Part shown: positions 34,502-43,018 of the stretch, piece by piece
How the letters are laid out: each line of letters opens with the position of its first letter
Position numbering within the stretch: the stretch's first letter is position 1
Assembly (NCBI GenBank): GCA_046046245.1
Contig: JBJOKE010000035.1
Span: 1-64,000 of the forward strand
Direction: 5' to 3'
Length of the DNA stretch: 64,000 nucleotides
Origin: UBA4615 sp046046245
GTDB taxonomy: Bacteria; Pseudomonadota; Gammaproteobacteria; Burkholderiales; Burkholderiaceae_E
Program-made: the position numbers and the translations under genes
Notes under the pieces: generated by a model
What the model was told of the DNA's origin: nothing
Databases searched by the model: none
What the model saw: only the letters and a program-made list of their open reading frames with translations

Positions 34502-35769
34502 CTCGGTCGGGCCGGTACGGCCGGCGTGTCGGGTGCGGGGGGCAGCGGGCCGCCGATGGTACCGGCGGCGTGCAGCGCCGCGATCGCGTCGGGGGCGAGG
34601 CCGAGGACATCGGCCAGCACGCCCGCGGTGTCGTCGCCGATCCGCGAGGCGGGAGCGGGCGGGATACGCGGGCAGGCGGAGAACTCGAGCGGGCTCGCGG
34701 CGGTGAGGAAGCGGCCGTAGCCGGGGTGGTCCAGCTCCGCGAACATCGGATTGGCGGCCGAGACGCGCGGGTCCTCGGCGAGCATCTGCGCGGCGCTGCG
34801 GTACGGTCCCCAGAGCAGCGCGCGGTCGGTGAAGGCGGCGGAGACCTCGGCGAGCGTGCGGGCCGCGAACCAGGGCCGCAGCACGGCGGAGATCAGCTCG
34901 CGTGCCGCCCAGCGGCCGTCCTCGGTATCGAGGCGGTGGCCCAGGGCGGCGGCGGCCGCCCCGAGCGCGTCCTCGACGCCCACCGCGCGGACCAGCGCGC
35001 GCCACTGCCGGTCGCTGATCGCCACCACCATCGCCCAGCGGCCGTCGGCGGTGCGGAACGCGTCGCCGTAGGCGCCGTAGAGGAAGTTGCCGTCGGCCGC
35101 GCGCGCGCTGCCGTTGACCTGCGCGTCGGCGACATAGCCCAGGTTGGCGGTCGCGGCGAAGGCGACGTCGGACAGCGCGAGCCGGACCTCCTGGCCCTCG
35201 CCGGTCAGGCGTCGGTGGCGGTCGGCGGCGAGGACGGCAGTGGCGATCGTCATGCCGGCGATGAGGTCCCAGGCCGGCAGCACGTGGTTGACGGGTGCGT
35301 CGCCGTTGCCGGTGACCAGCGGGAAGCCGGTCGCGCAGTTGACCGTGTAGTCGACCGCGTTCGCGCCGTCGGACGAGCCGGCGAGCCTGACCATGATCAG
35401 ATCGGGCCGATGCGTGCGCAGCGCCTCGTAGCCGAGTTCCCCGTCGACGCCGAGGTTCGTCACGAAGATGCCGCCGCCTTCGCCGGGGGCGGCGAGCAGC
35501 TCGCGGATCAGCCCGCGGCCGGCAGGCGAGCGCGGGTCGATCTCGATCGAGCGCTTGCCGTGGTTCAGGGAAGCCCAGTAGAGGCTGCGGCCGTCGGCGT
35601 TGACCGGCAGCCGGTTCGCGTCGATGTTGCCGCCTGGCGGGTCGACGCGGATCACGTCGGCGCCCAGCTGCGCGAGCGCCAGGCAGGCCGACGGGGCGGC
35701 GACGAAGGCCGAGAACTCGACGATGCGCAGCCCGGACAGCGGGCCGCGGGGCGGTGCGGCGGCGCTCAT
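34498..35769 (-). CDS. mct: CaiB/BaiF CoA-transferase family, probable mesaconyl-CoA C1-C4 transferase (2-methylfumaryl-CoA isomerase)
   Basis: The 423-residue class III CoA-transferase has the family N-terminus (GPLSGLRIVEFSAFVAAPSA), the CoA-binding region RVDPPGGNID and LYWASLNHGKRSIEID, and catalytic Asp168 in NHVLPAWDLIAG. The combination DPPGG, SLYW, DYTVN and PVNHVLPAWD resembles Mct of Chloroflexus, which moves CoA within mesaconyl-CoA. The next gene would make the C1 ester that this enzyme uses, which supports the call. Start MSAAAPPRGPL; the stop overlaps the mcd start. General CaiB identity is firm; the specific reaction is inferred. Confidence 0.78.
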   Translation of the reverse strand: MSAAAPPRGPLSGLRIVEFSAFVAAPSACLALAQLGADVIRVDPPGGNIDANRLPVNADGRSLYWASLNHGKRSIEIDPRSPAGRGLIRELLAAPGEGGGIFVTNLGVDGELGYEALRTHRPDLIMVRLAGSSDGANAVDYTVNCATGFPLVTGNGDAPVNHVLPAWDLIAGMTIATAVLAADRHRRLTGEGQEVRLALSDVAFAATANLGYVADAQVNGSARAADGNFLYGAYGDAFRTADGRWAMVVAISDRQWRALVRAVGVEDALGAAAAALGHRLDTEDGRWAARELISAVLRPWFAARTLAEVSAAFTDRALLWGPYRSAAQMLAEDPRVSAANPMFAELDHPGYGRFLTAASPLEFSACPRIPPAPASRIGDDTAGVLADVLGLAPDAIAALHAAGTIGGPLPPAPDTPAVPARPR

Positions 35770-35945
35770 GCGCGCGACGGAGCGGGGACGGAGGGAGCGT
35801 GGATCATCGGATGGGACCGCTGCGGAGACGGGCCGCCCGCGGGCGCCCGGGCCGTCAATTCCATCACAAAGGGGCGCCGGACGATGCCGTAGGATCGGAC
35901 CCTCGCGGTCTCCCCCTTCGGACCGGTTCCGGAATTCCGAGCGTC

Positions 35946-38900
35946 GTGCCCGATATCGACCGTTTCAGCCTGTTCACCGAAGCGCGCGAACGTCTGGGGC
36001 GCGCCTTCCTGGCGGGCGTCTCGGACGCGCTGCCCGGCATCGCCGCGGCGATCGAGGCGGCGGCCGACGGCGCGGGCTCGCTGGCCGATCGCCGGCGACT
36101 CGCCGAAGGCTCGGCATCGCTGCGGGCCGAGGCCGAGCCGCGCGCCCGGCGCGCACTCGCGCGGTTGTACGACCTGACCTTCCGGATGCTGGAGCTGAAC
36201 CAGTCGGCGCCGGGGGAGGGGGAGCCGCCGCTGCTGGCGCTGATGGCCGACGACGAGCTCGACCACCAGATCCTCGCCGACGAGGTCGCGAACGCGGTGC
36301 GCGAGCACCTCGGCGCGGCCTACGACCGCGCGATGCGGCGCGTGGACGCGCTGACGCGCACGGTGAGCGACGACGCCAGGGCGCCGCTCGGTGCGACGGT
36401 GCTGGCCGCCGCGGCGCTCGAGGCGCTCCGCCCGCTGACCGCCGAGCGTGCGACCCGCGGCGCCACCCGTGCGGCGGCGATTCCGGCGCTCGCGCCGCGG
36501 TTGGCATCCGCGATCGAGGTGACCGATGCCTGGCTCGCGGAGCAGGGGGTCGAGCCGCGCTCTCCGGAGCCCGAACCGCAGCCCGAACCGCAGCCCGGGC
36601 CGCCGCCGTCGCTTCCCGTCGCGATCGGTCCGTCGGGAGATGCGAAGACCTCCACCGCAGGGGACGCGCCGACGGGCGCGTCGACGGCCGTCGCTGCGAC
36701 GTCGATCTCCGATGCCCTTCGCGACGGGACCGCGCCCGCCCTCGTCGACAACGCATCCCCGCTGACCGCGCCCGTTGCCGCCGTGCCCGCCGCCGCCGCG
36801 CCCGCCGCGCCCATCCCCGCCGCGCCCGCCGCGCCCGTCCCCGCCGAGGCCGCCGCGCCCGTCCCCGCCGAGGCCGCCGAGGCCGTCCCGGCCGAGGGGG
36901 GGGCGACCGTCCCCGCCGAGACCGCTGCGCTCGCCCGCACCGCCGATGCGCTGACCCGTGCCAACGAGGTTGCCGAGGTGCTCGGTCGGCAGCCGGTCGC
37001 GCCTGGCCGCCCGGAGGCCGCGTACCGTCACGCCTCGACGCTGCCGAAGCCCGACGCCCTCGAGCAGGACGCCGTCGCGTTCGCCCATCACGTCGGCATC
37101 GCCCCGTACACCCGCGACGCGCGCCAGCGGTTCTTCGACGCGCTGCGGGCGCGGATGCTGGCGGTGGACGCCGCCCCGGGCCAGCTCGCAGCGCTCGATC
37201 TCGTGGCCGGCCTCTTCGACTACGTGATCGACGACACACGGATGCCCGATGCCGCGCAGCCGCTGCTGTGGCGGCTGCAGCATCCTGCGGTCACGCTCGC
37301 CGCGCTCGACGCGGGTTACCTCGGCGACGACCGGCGATCGGTTCGGCGCCTGGTCGAGCACATCGCGGCGATCTCCGTCGCCTATGCCGACGACGTGGTC
37401 CAGGGCAGCGAGCTCTACCGTCGCCTGGAGACGGTGGTGCGCGCGGTCGAGGTGGTCGCGCACGCGTTCCAGTCCCGATCCGTCGTGCTGGGCGACCAGG
37501 TCCGCAAGGAGTACACGCGGGCGGCCCAGGGCGTCACGCAGATCGTCGCCAAGGTGGCGAAGGAGCGGCGCGCGCTCGAGGCCACGCCCGGGCGGCGCAA
37601 TCGTCGCGACTACAGCCGCCGCCCGTCGCGCGATCGCGAGCTGGTCGTGACCCGGCGTCTCGAGGACGCGCTGCACGAGCGGCTCGCCCGCCACGACGTG
37701 CCCGATTCGGTGCGCGAGTTCGTGCTCGGCGTCTGGCTGCGGCACCTGCGGACCGCGGCGCTTCGGGACGGCGAGGACAGCAGCGCCTATCGCCTCGCGA
37801 TGCAGGTCGTCGACGACCTGCTCTGGAGCCTCGACGAATCCGCACCCCGGCCCAGCCGCAGCCAGCTCGCGTCGCGGATCCCGCCGCTGATCCGCCTGCT
37901 GACCCAGGGCATGAGCGACAGCGGGGCGAAGCCCGAGGAGTTCCGTTCCTTTCTCGACGAGCTCTTCCTGATCCATCTGCGCAAGATGCAGAAGGTGCCG
38001 CGCGACGGAAGCACCGACACCGGGACCGATGCGGGGCCGTCGATGGTGGCGACCGATGCGTCGGAGCAGGTCGGGGGCGCCGATGCCGACGCTGCCCTCG
38101 ATGACGGCGTGCTGCCGACGCTGGACGAGCGGCTCGCGGACGAACCCGTCGAGCCGCTGGACGAGGGGGGGGCGGCGCCGCGTGCCGGCGCCGCGCGGGC
38201 TTCTGGGGCGAGGTCCGTGCCGACGGCTGCGTCCGGCCCGGTGCGTGCGCCGGCGCCAGGATCGGCCCCGAGCCCGCCCTCGCCGGCGGCCTTCGCTGCG
38301 CCCGGGGCGCGTCCGGCCGAGGGCGTGCCGACGGCACCATCGACCTATGACGGCGGGCTCGGCGACGACCCGGACCTCGGCGACGATCGGGAGGCCGCCT
38401 CCCGCCGCATCCCGGCGGACGACCGCACCCGGCGGGCGCCGTCGCCTGGCGCCCGCCTCGGTTGGTTCCGGCGCTCGTCGGACCGACCGGAGCCGCCTCG
38501 CCGCGGCATCCAACGACTCGGACCGGAAGACGACGACGACCATGACGATGACGGGCCCGTCGAGCCCTGGCCGCAGCGGACGGCCGGCACCGACCCGCCT
38601 CGGGAGACCGCCTCCCGTGCCGGCCACGACGTGCCGCCTGTCGGCCCGTCCTTCGGCGAGTCCGTCGGCGGCACGCCCGGGCCGGTCGAGGCACGTCCGC
38701 CGAGCGTCGGCAGCGCCCCCGAAGCGGCCGCGGCCGGCGCGCGCGAGGACCGGTCGCACGATCCGCTTCCGGGCGCCGCGGTGTCCACGCAGGCCGGTCT
38801 GCCGGCCGACGACGCCTCGCTTCGAGGCCCGGCTGCACGCTGGATCGACGTCCCTCCCGAGGACCCCGTCCGGGCTGCGCACGACACCCCGCCCAACCGC

Positions 38901-39239
38901 GGCGGCGCGCCCCGTGCCGCATCCTCCCCCGCCCCCGCGCCGCGATCCGGCGACCAGCGGCTGCTGTCCGTGCTCGGCGATCTCGATCTCGGCGACTTCC
39001 CCGCCGACCCGCAGCGCCTGAGGATGGATCCCGACGAGGCGCTCGAGCAGCTGGAGCGCGGCGCCTGGCTCGAGCTGGTCGGCCGCGATGGCATCCCCCA
39101 GGAGGTGAAGGTCGCCTGGATCAATTCGCGCCGGACCGTGGTGCTCCTGGTGCGGCGCCCCGATCGGCGCGCGATGTCGCTGCGCATCGACGAGCTGCGC
39201 GAGCGTTTCTCGCAGCGCCGCGCCGCGATGATCCGCTGA
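35946..39239 (+). CDS. DUF1631 family protein
   Basis: The 1097-residue protein belongs to the betaproteobacterial/xanthomonad DUF1631 family, function unknown. Recognisable parts: an N-terminal helical segment with LMADDELDHQILADEVAN (about 100-117); a central conserved region (about 340-690) with RLVEHIAAISVAYADDVVQG and VREFVLGVWLRHLRTAALRDG; a long Pro/Gly/Ala-rich disordered stretch (about 690-1000); and a C-terminal block WLELVGRDGIPQEVKVAWIN resembling a PilZ-like beta strand pair. The GTG start 35946 (MPDIDRFSLF) matches the family beginning. It diverges from mct. Confidence 0.82.
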   Translation: MPDIDRFSLFTEARERLGRAFLAGVSDALPGIAAAIEAAADGAGSLADRRRLAEGSASLRAEAEPRARRALARLYDLTFRMLELNQSAPGEGEPPLLALMADDELDHQILADEVANAVREHLGAAYDRAMRRVDALTRTVSDDARAPLGATVLAAAALEALRPLTAERATRGATRAAAIPALAPRLASAIEVTDAWLAEQGVEPRSPEPEPQPEPQPGPPPSLPVAIGPSGDAKTSTAGDAPTGASTAVAATSISDALRDGTAPALVDNASPLTAPVAAVPAAAAPAAPIPAAPAAPVPAEAAAPVPAEAAEAVPAEGGATVPAETAALARTADALTRANEVAEVLGRQPVAPGRPEAAYRHASTLPKPDALEQDAVAFAHHVGIAPYTRDARQRFFDALRARMLAVDAAPGQLAALDLVAGLFDYVIDDTRMPDAAQPLLWRLQHPAVTLAALDAGYLGDDRRSVRRLVEHIAAISVAYADDVVQGSELYRRLETVVRAVEVVAHAFQSRSVVLGDQVRKEYTRAAQGVTQIVAKVAKERRALEATPGRRNRRDYSRRPSRDRELVVTRRLEDALHERLARHDVPDSVREFVLGVWLRHLRTAALRDGEDSSAYRLAMQVVDDLLWSLDESAPRPSRSQLASRIPPLIRLLTQGMSDSGAKPEEFRSFLDELFLIHLRKMQKVPRDGSTDTGTDAGPSMVATDASEQVGGADADAALDDGVLPTLDERLADEPVEPLDEGGAAPRAGAARASGARSVPTAASGPVRAPAPGSAPSPPSPAAFAAPGARPAEGVPTAPSTYDGGLGDDPDLGDDREAASRRIPADDRTRRAPSPGARLGWFRRSSDRPEPPRRGIQRLGPEDDDDHDDDGPVEPWPQRTAGTDPPRETASRAGHDVPPVGPSFGESVGGTPGPVEARPPSVGSAPEAAAAGAREDRSHDPLPGAAVSTQAGLPADDASLRGPAARWIDVPPEDPVRAAHDTPPNRGGAPRAASSPAPAPRSGDQRLLSVLGDLDLGDFPADPQRLRMDPDEALEQLERGAWLELVGRDGIPQEVKVAWINSRRTVVLLVRRPDRRAMSLRIDELRERFSQRRAAMIR
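36768..36935 (+). repeat. Ala/Pro-rich imperfect coding repeat in the DUF1631 gene
   Basis: Units related to GCCCGTCCCCGCCGAGGCC encode iterations of APVPAEAA and similar. The array separates the N-terminal and central regions and is probably a flexible linker of variable length. Confidence 0.75.
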
Positions 39240-39291
39240 GCGTCCTGCGCCGCGACGCGCCGAGAAGATCTGCCGAGCCTCCCGGCGCGGT

Positions 39292-40470
39292 TCAGTTCGA
39301 CGGGAAGGTGACGATGTGGTCGGCCGCGAAGCGGATGCCGATCGCCTCGCCGATCCGGTGGTCGTGGTGGCTCGGGACGAGCGCGAGCAGCTTCTGCCCG
39401 CTGGGCAGCTGCAGCGTGTAGAGGAACTGCGCGCCGCGGAACGCCTTGCGCAGCACGCACGCCTGGATCGGGCTCGCGTCGTCGTGGACGACATCGTCGG
39501 GGCGCAGCAGCACCACCAGTTCTCCGCCCGGCCCCGCGTTCGCGCGGGCTGCCACCACGTCCTCGCGCTGCGTGATCGGCAGCGTGCCCAGCTCCACCTC
39601 GAGCTGCGCGACGCCGGCGTCCTCGAGCAGCCATCCGCGCAGGAAGACGCCCATCCCGACGAAGTCCGCGACGCTGCGGCTCGCCGGATGGTGATAGAGG
39701 CGGTAGGCCTCGTCCCACTGCGCGATCCGCCCGTGCTCCATCACGCCGACCGAGTCCGCGAGCGCGAAGGCCTCGTACTGGTCGTGCGTGACCATCAGCG
39801 TCGTCGTGCCGGCACGCTTCAGGATCTCGCGCAGCTCCAGCGCGAGCGTCTCGCGCAGGTCGGGATCGAGGTTGGAGAAGGGCTCGTCGAGCAGCAGCAG
39901 CGCCGGCGCGGGCGCGAGCGCGCGCGCGAGCGCAACCCGCTGCTGCTGCCCGCCCGAGAGCTCGTGCGGGAACCGGTCGCCGGCGCCGCCCAGCCCGACC
40001 AGCGCGAGCATCGCGTCGACGCGCGCGCGCCGCGCGGCGGCCGGGCGGCCGCGCAGCCCGAAGGCGACGTTGTCGGCGACGTCGAGGTGGGGGAACAGTG
40101 CGTAATCCTGGAACACGACGCCGACGCCGCGTCGCTCGGGCGGCAGCACCGCCCTCGGCGACGACACCTCGCGCCCGCCGATCCGCACCGTACCCGCGTC
40201 CGGGCGCACGAAGCCCGCGACGGCGCGCAGCGCGGTGGTCTTGCCGCAGCCCGAGCTGCCCAGCAGGCAGCCGATCTCGCCTCCCGCCAGCGCGAACGAC
40301 AGCGTGTCGAGGACTTGCAGCCGCCGGCCGTCCGCATCGAAGGCGACCGACAGCCCATCGACCGCCAGCGAGGGCGCGTCGGAGGCGGCGCGCTCGCCGG
40401 TCGTGGCGACCGCCGCCGTCGCGTCGGGCGGCGCGGTGCGGTCGACGGCGTCGACGGGGGCGCGGTCCAT
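39292..40470 (-). CDS. Fe(III)-type ABC transporter ATPase (FbpC-like)
   Basis: The 392-residue ATPase has a 30-residue Ala/Asp-rich lead, Walker A GSSGCGKTT (71-79), Q-loop FQDYALFPHLDV, signature ELSGGQQQRVALARAL, Walker B ALLLLDEPFSNLDPDLRE and the H-loop THDQYEAF. A C-terminal TOBE-like regulatory region follows (about 285-392). It is of the FbpC/PotA class. It is transcribed divergently from a two-domain permease of the FbpB type. No periplasmic binding protein gene is present, so the iron assignment rests on permease type and the intergenic Fur-like site. Confidence 0.9.
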   Translation of the reverse strand: MDRAPVDAVDRTAPPDATAAVATTGERAASDAPSLAVDGLSVAFDADGRRLQVLDTLSFALAGGEIGCLLGSSGCGKTTALRAVAGFVRPDAGTVRIGGREVSSPRAVLPPERRGVGVVFQDYALFPHLDVADNVAFGLRGRPAAARRARVDAMLALVGLGGAGDRFPHELSGGQQQRVALARALAPAPALLLLDEPFSNLDPDLRETLALELREILKRAGTTTLMVTHDQYEAFALADSVGVMEHGRIAQWDEAYRLYHHPASRSVADFVGMGVFLRGWLLEDAGVAQLEVELGTLPITQREDVVAARANAGPGGELVVLLRPDDVVHDDASPIQACVLRKAFRGAQFLYTLQLPSGQKLLALVPSHHDHRIGEAIGIRFAADHIVTFPSN

Positions 40471-40480
40471 CAGATGCGAG

Positions 40481-40495
40481 TGCCTATAATTCTCA
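40481..40495. promoter_or_regulatory. Fur-box-like site overlapping the permease -10
   Basis: On the minus strand the site reads TGAGAATTATAGGCA, matching 10 of 14 half-site positions of the Fur 7-1-7 consensus. It contains a perfect plus-strand -10, TATAAT (40485-40490), and lies 11 bp from the divergent ATPase start, so a bound repressor could silence both genes. Confidence 0.5.
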
Positions 40496-40553
40496 TCCGC
40501 ATGGACGATTGTAGCCCGACCCGTGGTGCGGCCGTGCCGCCGCCCGCCGCCCG

Positions 40554-42146
40554 ATGAGCCGCTCGCCGCTCGGCTGGCTGGCCTGCGCCGTCGCCGCCGC
40601 GGTCGTCGCGCCGTTGGTCGCGCTCGCCTGGGTCGCGCTGCAGCCCACCGGCGCGGACGCGCTGCTGCATCTGGTGCAGACGGTGCTCCCGCGCTATACG
40701 CTGACCTCGCTGCTGCTGGTGGTGCAGGTCGCGGCCTGCGTGACGCTGCTGGGGGTTGGCGCGGGCTGGCTGGTCGCCGCCTACGAGTTCCCCGGTCGAC
40801 GGCTGCTAGAGGTCGCGCTGATCCTGCCGCTGGCGATGCCGGCCTTCGTGCTCGCCTATGCGTACACGGACTTCCTCGACACCAGCGGCCCGCTGCAGAC
40901 CTGGCTGCGGGCCGTCACCGGCCGCTCGATGGCCGACTGGTGGTTCCCGCCGGTACGCTCGCTGCCGGGGGCGGCGCTCTTCCTGTCGCTCGCGCTCTAC
41001 CCGTACGTCTACATGCTCGCCCGCAACGCCTTCGCCGAGCGCAATGCCTCGCTCGCCGAGGCGGCGCGCTCGCTCGGGCTTCCGGCCGCGCAGGTCTGGT
41101 GGCGCGTCACCTGGCCGGTCGCCCGCCCCGCGGTCGCGGCCGGCCTCACGCTGGTCGCGATGGAGACCCTCGCCGACTTCGGGACCGTCAACTTCTTCGC
41201 GGTCGACACCTTCTCCGCCGGCATCTACCGCGCCTGGCAGGGCCTGGGCGACCGGGCCGCTGCCGCGCGGCTCGCGCTGGTGCTGCTCGCGGCGGTGCTG
41301 GTCCTCGTCTGGCTGGAGCGGCGCCAGCGCGGCCGGATGGCCTTCCACGCACGCGGTCCGCGGCACGCTGCGCCGCGGCGCCTGCACGGCGCGACAGCCT
41401 GGGGCGCGAGCCTCGCCTGCGCGCTGCCGGTACTCGCGGGCTTCGTCGCCCCGGTGATCCTGCTGGTTCGTGCGGGCCTGGGGGAGGGCGCGACGATCGA
41501 CCCGCGGCTGCTTCGCTGGGCGGCCCATACCGCGCTGCTGTCGACGCTCGCCGTGGCCGTCGTGCTGCCGCTCGCGCTCGGCCTCGCATACGCCGTGCGG
41601 CTCGCGCAGTCGCGGTGGGTCGCGGCGATCGCGGCGCTCGCGGGCGCCGGGTATGCCGTGCCGGGCGTGGTGCTCGGCGTGGGGCTGCTGGTCGTCGTCG
41701 GCACCGTCGACCGCGCGGGGGCGGCGCTCGGGGCGACCGGCCTGCTGCTCGGCGGCTCCGCAGTCGCGGTCGTCTATGCCTACTGCGTGCGCTTCTTCGC
41801 GGTCGCGCAGCACGGGCTCGAGGCCGGCCTGAAGCGGATCAGCCCGTCGATGGACGCGAGCGCGCGCACGCTCGGTGCCGGCTGGTTCGAGACGCTGCGC
41901 CGCGTGCACTGGCCGCTGCTGCGGCCGAGCCTCGCGACCGCGGCCCTGCTCGTGTTCGTCGACAGCCTGAAGGAGTTGCCGGCAACCCTGGTGCTGCGCC
42001 CCTTCGACTTCGACACGCTCGCCGTCGTCGCCTATCACTTCGCGGCCGACGAGCGCCTCGGCGAGGCCGCGCTGCCGTCGCTGGTGATCGTGCTGGTCGG
42101 CCTGCTGCCGGTCAGCGTGCTCGCACGCGGCGTGCGGCGCGGCTGA
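40554..42146 (+). CDS. Fe(III)-type ABC transporter permease, fused two-domain (FbpB-like)
   Basis: The 530-residue inner-membrane protein has about twelve membrane segments in two homologous halves. Each half ends in a cytoplasmic EAA-type loop (NASLAEAARSLGLPAAQVWW and SMDASARTLGAGWFETLRRV). This fused layout is typical of FbpB/AfuB iron and related thiamine/putrescine permeases. It diverges from the ATPase gene. Confidence 0.92.
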   Translation: MSRSPLGWLACAVAAAVVAPLVALAWVALQPTGADALLHLVQTVLPRYTLTSLLLVVQVAACVTLLGVGAGWLVAAYEFPGRRLLEVALILPLAMPAFVLAYAYTDFLDTSGPLQTWLRAVTGRSMADWWFPPVRSLPGAALFLSLALYPYVYMLARNAFAERNASLAEAARSLGLPAAQVWWRVTWPVARPAVAAGLTLVAMETLADFGTVNFFAVDTFSAGIYRAWQGLGDRAAAARLALVLLAAVLVLVWLERRQRGRMAFHARGPRHAAPRRLHGATAWGASLACALPVLAGFVAPVILLVRAGLGEGATIDPRLLRWAAHTALLSTLAVAVVLPLALGLAYAVRLAQSRWVAAIAALAGAGYAVPGVVLGVGLLVVVGTVDRAGAALGATGLLLGGSAVAVVYAYCVRFFAVAQHGLEAGLKRISPSMDASARTLGAGWFETLRRVHWPLLRPSLATAALLVFVDSLKELPATLVLRPFDFDTLAVVAYHFAADERLGEAALPSLVIVLVGLLPVSVLARGVRRG

Positions 42147-42161
42147 GCGGTTCGCAGGGCC

Positions 42162-42557
42162 TCAGCCGAGCGCCTTCGCCGCGAGCGGCCACAGCACCGT
42201 GCCCCAGGTCGCCGCGACCAGCAGCAGCGCGAACAGCACCGCTGCGCTGCCGAGGTCCTTGGCGCGACCCGACAGCTCGTGCCGCTCGACGCCGATCCGG
42301 TCGACCACCGCCTCGAGCGCCGAGTTCAGCAGCTCGACGATCAGCACCAGCAGCAGCGAGGCGACGAGCGCGAGCTTCGCGAGCGGCGCGACCGGCAGCC
42401 AGAGGGCGATCGGCACGAGCACCGCGCAGGCCGCGAGCTCCTGCCGGAACGCGGCCTCGTGGCGCCAGGCGGCGCGAAGGCCGCCGATCGAATAGCGGGT
42501 GGCGCCGAGGAGGCGCCCGAAACCGCCGCGGCTCTTGAAGGGGCTGTGCGTGGCCAA
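42162..42557 (-). CDS. dgkA: Diacylglycerol kinase
   Basis: DgkA phosphorylates diacylglycerol, recycling lipid left by membrane-derived oligosaccharide synthesis. The 131-residue inner-membrane protein has the N-terminal amphipathic part ATRYSIGGLRAAWRHEAAFRQE, three hydrophobic helices and the signature ELLNSALEAVVDRI, then SGRAKDLGSAAV. The apparent start is TTG 42557 (MATHSPFKSRGG); no ATG or GTG is close by. It converges on the permease gene. Confidence 0.92.
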   Translation of the reverse strand: MATHSPFKSRGGFGRLLGATRYSIGGLRAAWRHEAAFRQELAACAVLVPIALWLPVAPLAKLALVASLLLVLIVELLNSALEAVVDRIGVERHELSGRAKDLGSAAVLFALLLVAATWGTVLWPLAAKALG

Positions 42558-42743
42558 GGTCTCTGGGTCGTCGTGGTAACGGGCAGCGGGCCTCCGGCGG
42601 TCGCAGGCGAGCGGGAACGGCGCGACCGCGCGTGGCGCGACACCGCGGCACGCAGCATACCGCGCCGCCCGCGTCGATCGTCGGATCGCGCCGCGCGGAT
42701 TGGACAAGCGGCCAGGGTTGCTGATAGAGTCATGGGTTCTCGC

Positions 42744-42820
42744 AGGCGCGTAGCTCAGTTGGTTAGAGCACCACCTTGACATGGTGGGGGTCGTTGGTTC
42801 GAATCCAATCGCGCCTACCA
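42744..42820 (+). tRNA. tRNA-Val (anticodon GAC)
   Basis: The 77-nt cloverleaf has acceptor arms AGGCGCG/CGCGCCT, discriminator A and encoded CCA. The anticodon stem CCACC/GGTGG encloses TTGACAT, placing GAC at 42778-42780. The T-arm TTGGTTCGAATCCAA is standard. Confidence 0.97.
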
Positions 42821-42924
42821 ACATCCCGTTGGGACCTGTGATGAGCGCCGTGGCAGTCAGCGTCCGAACGACCCGCACCCGATAGGCACCGGCCGAGTTC
42901 GCACGCGCATCAGCGTCCCCGAAG

Positions 42925-42953
42925 AAAGTGCGGCTCGTCCGCACTTTTTTTTT
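42925..42953 (+). terminator. Intrinsic terminator between tRNA-Val and thrS
   Basis: AAAGTGCGG (42925-42933) pairs with CCGCACTTT (42939-42947) around a CTCGT loop, followed by nine T residues (42945-42953). It separates tRNA-Val from the translation operon. Confidence 0.93.
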
Positions 42954-43018
42954 GCTCCGGTCTCCTTGCCGGAATGCTTCGAGCCGGTGACGAGGCCGGC
43001 ACGACCCAGGATCCGACC

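Noticed and set aside
35766..39494. Minus-strand open frame of about 1240 codons opposite the DUF1631 gene
   Set aside because: The plus-strand frame carries the DUF1631 blocks; the antisense frame is low-complexity Arg/Gly/Asp sequence.
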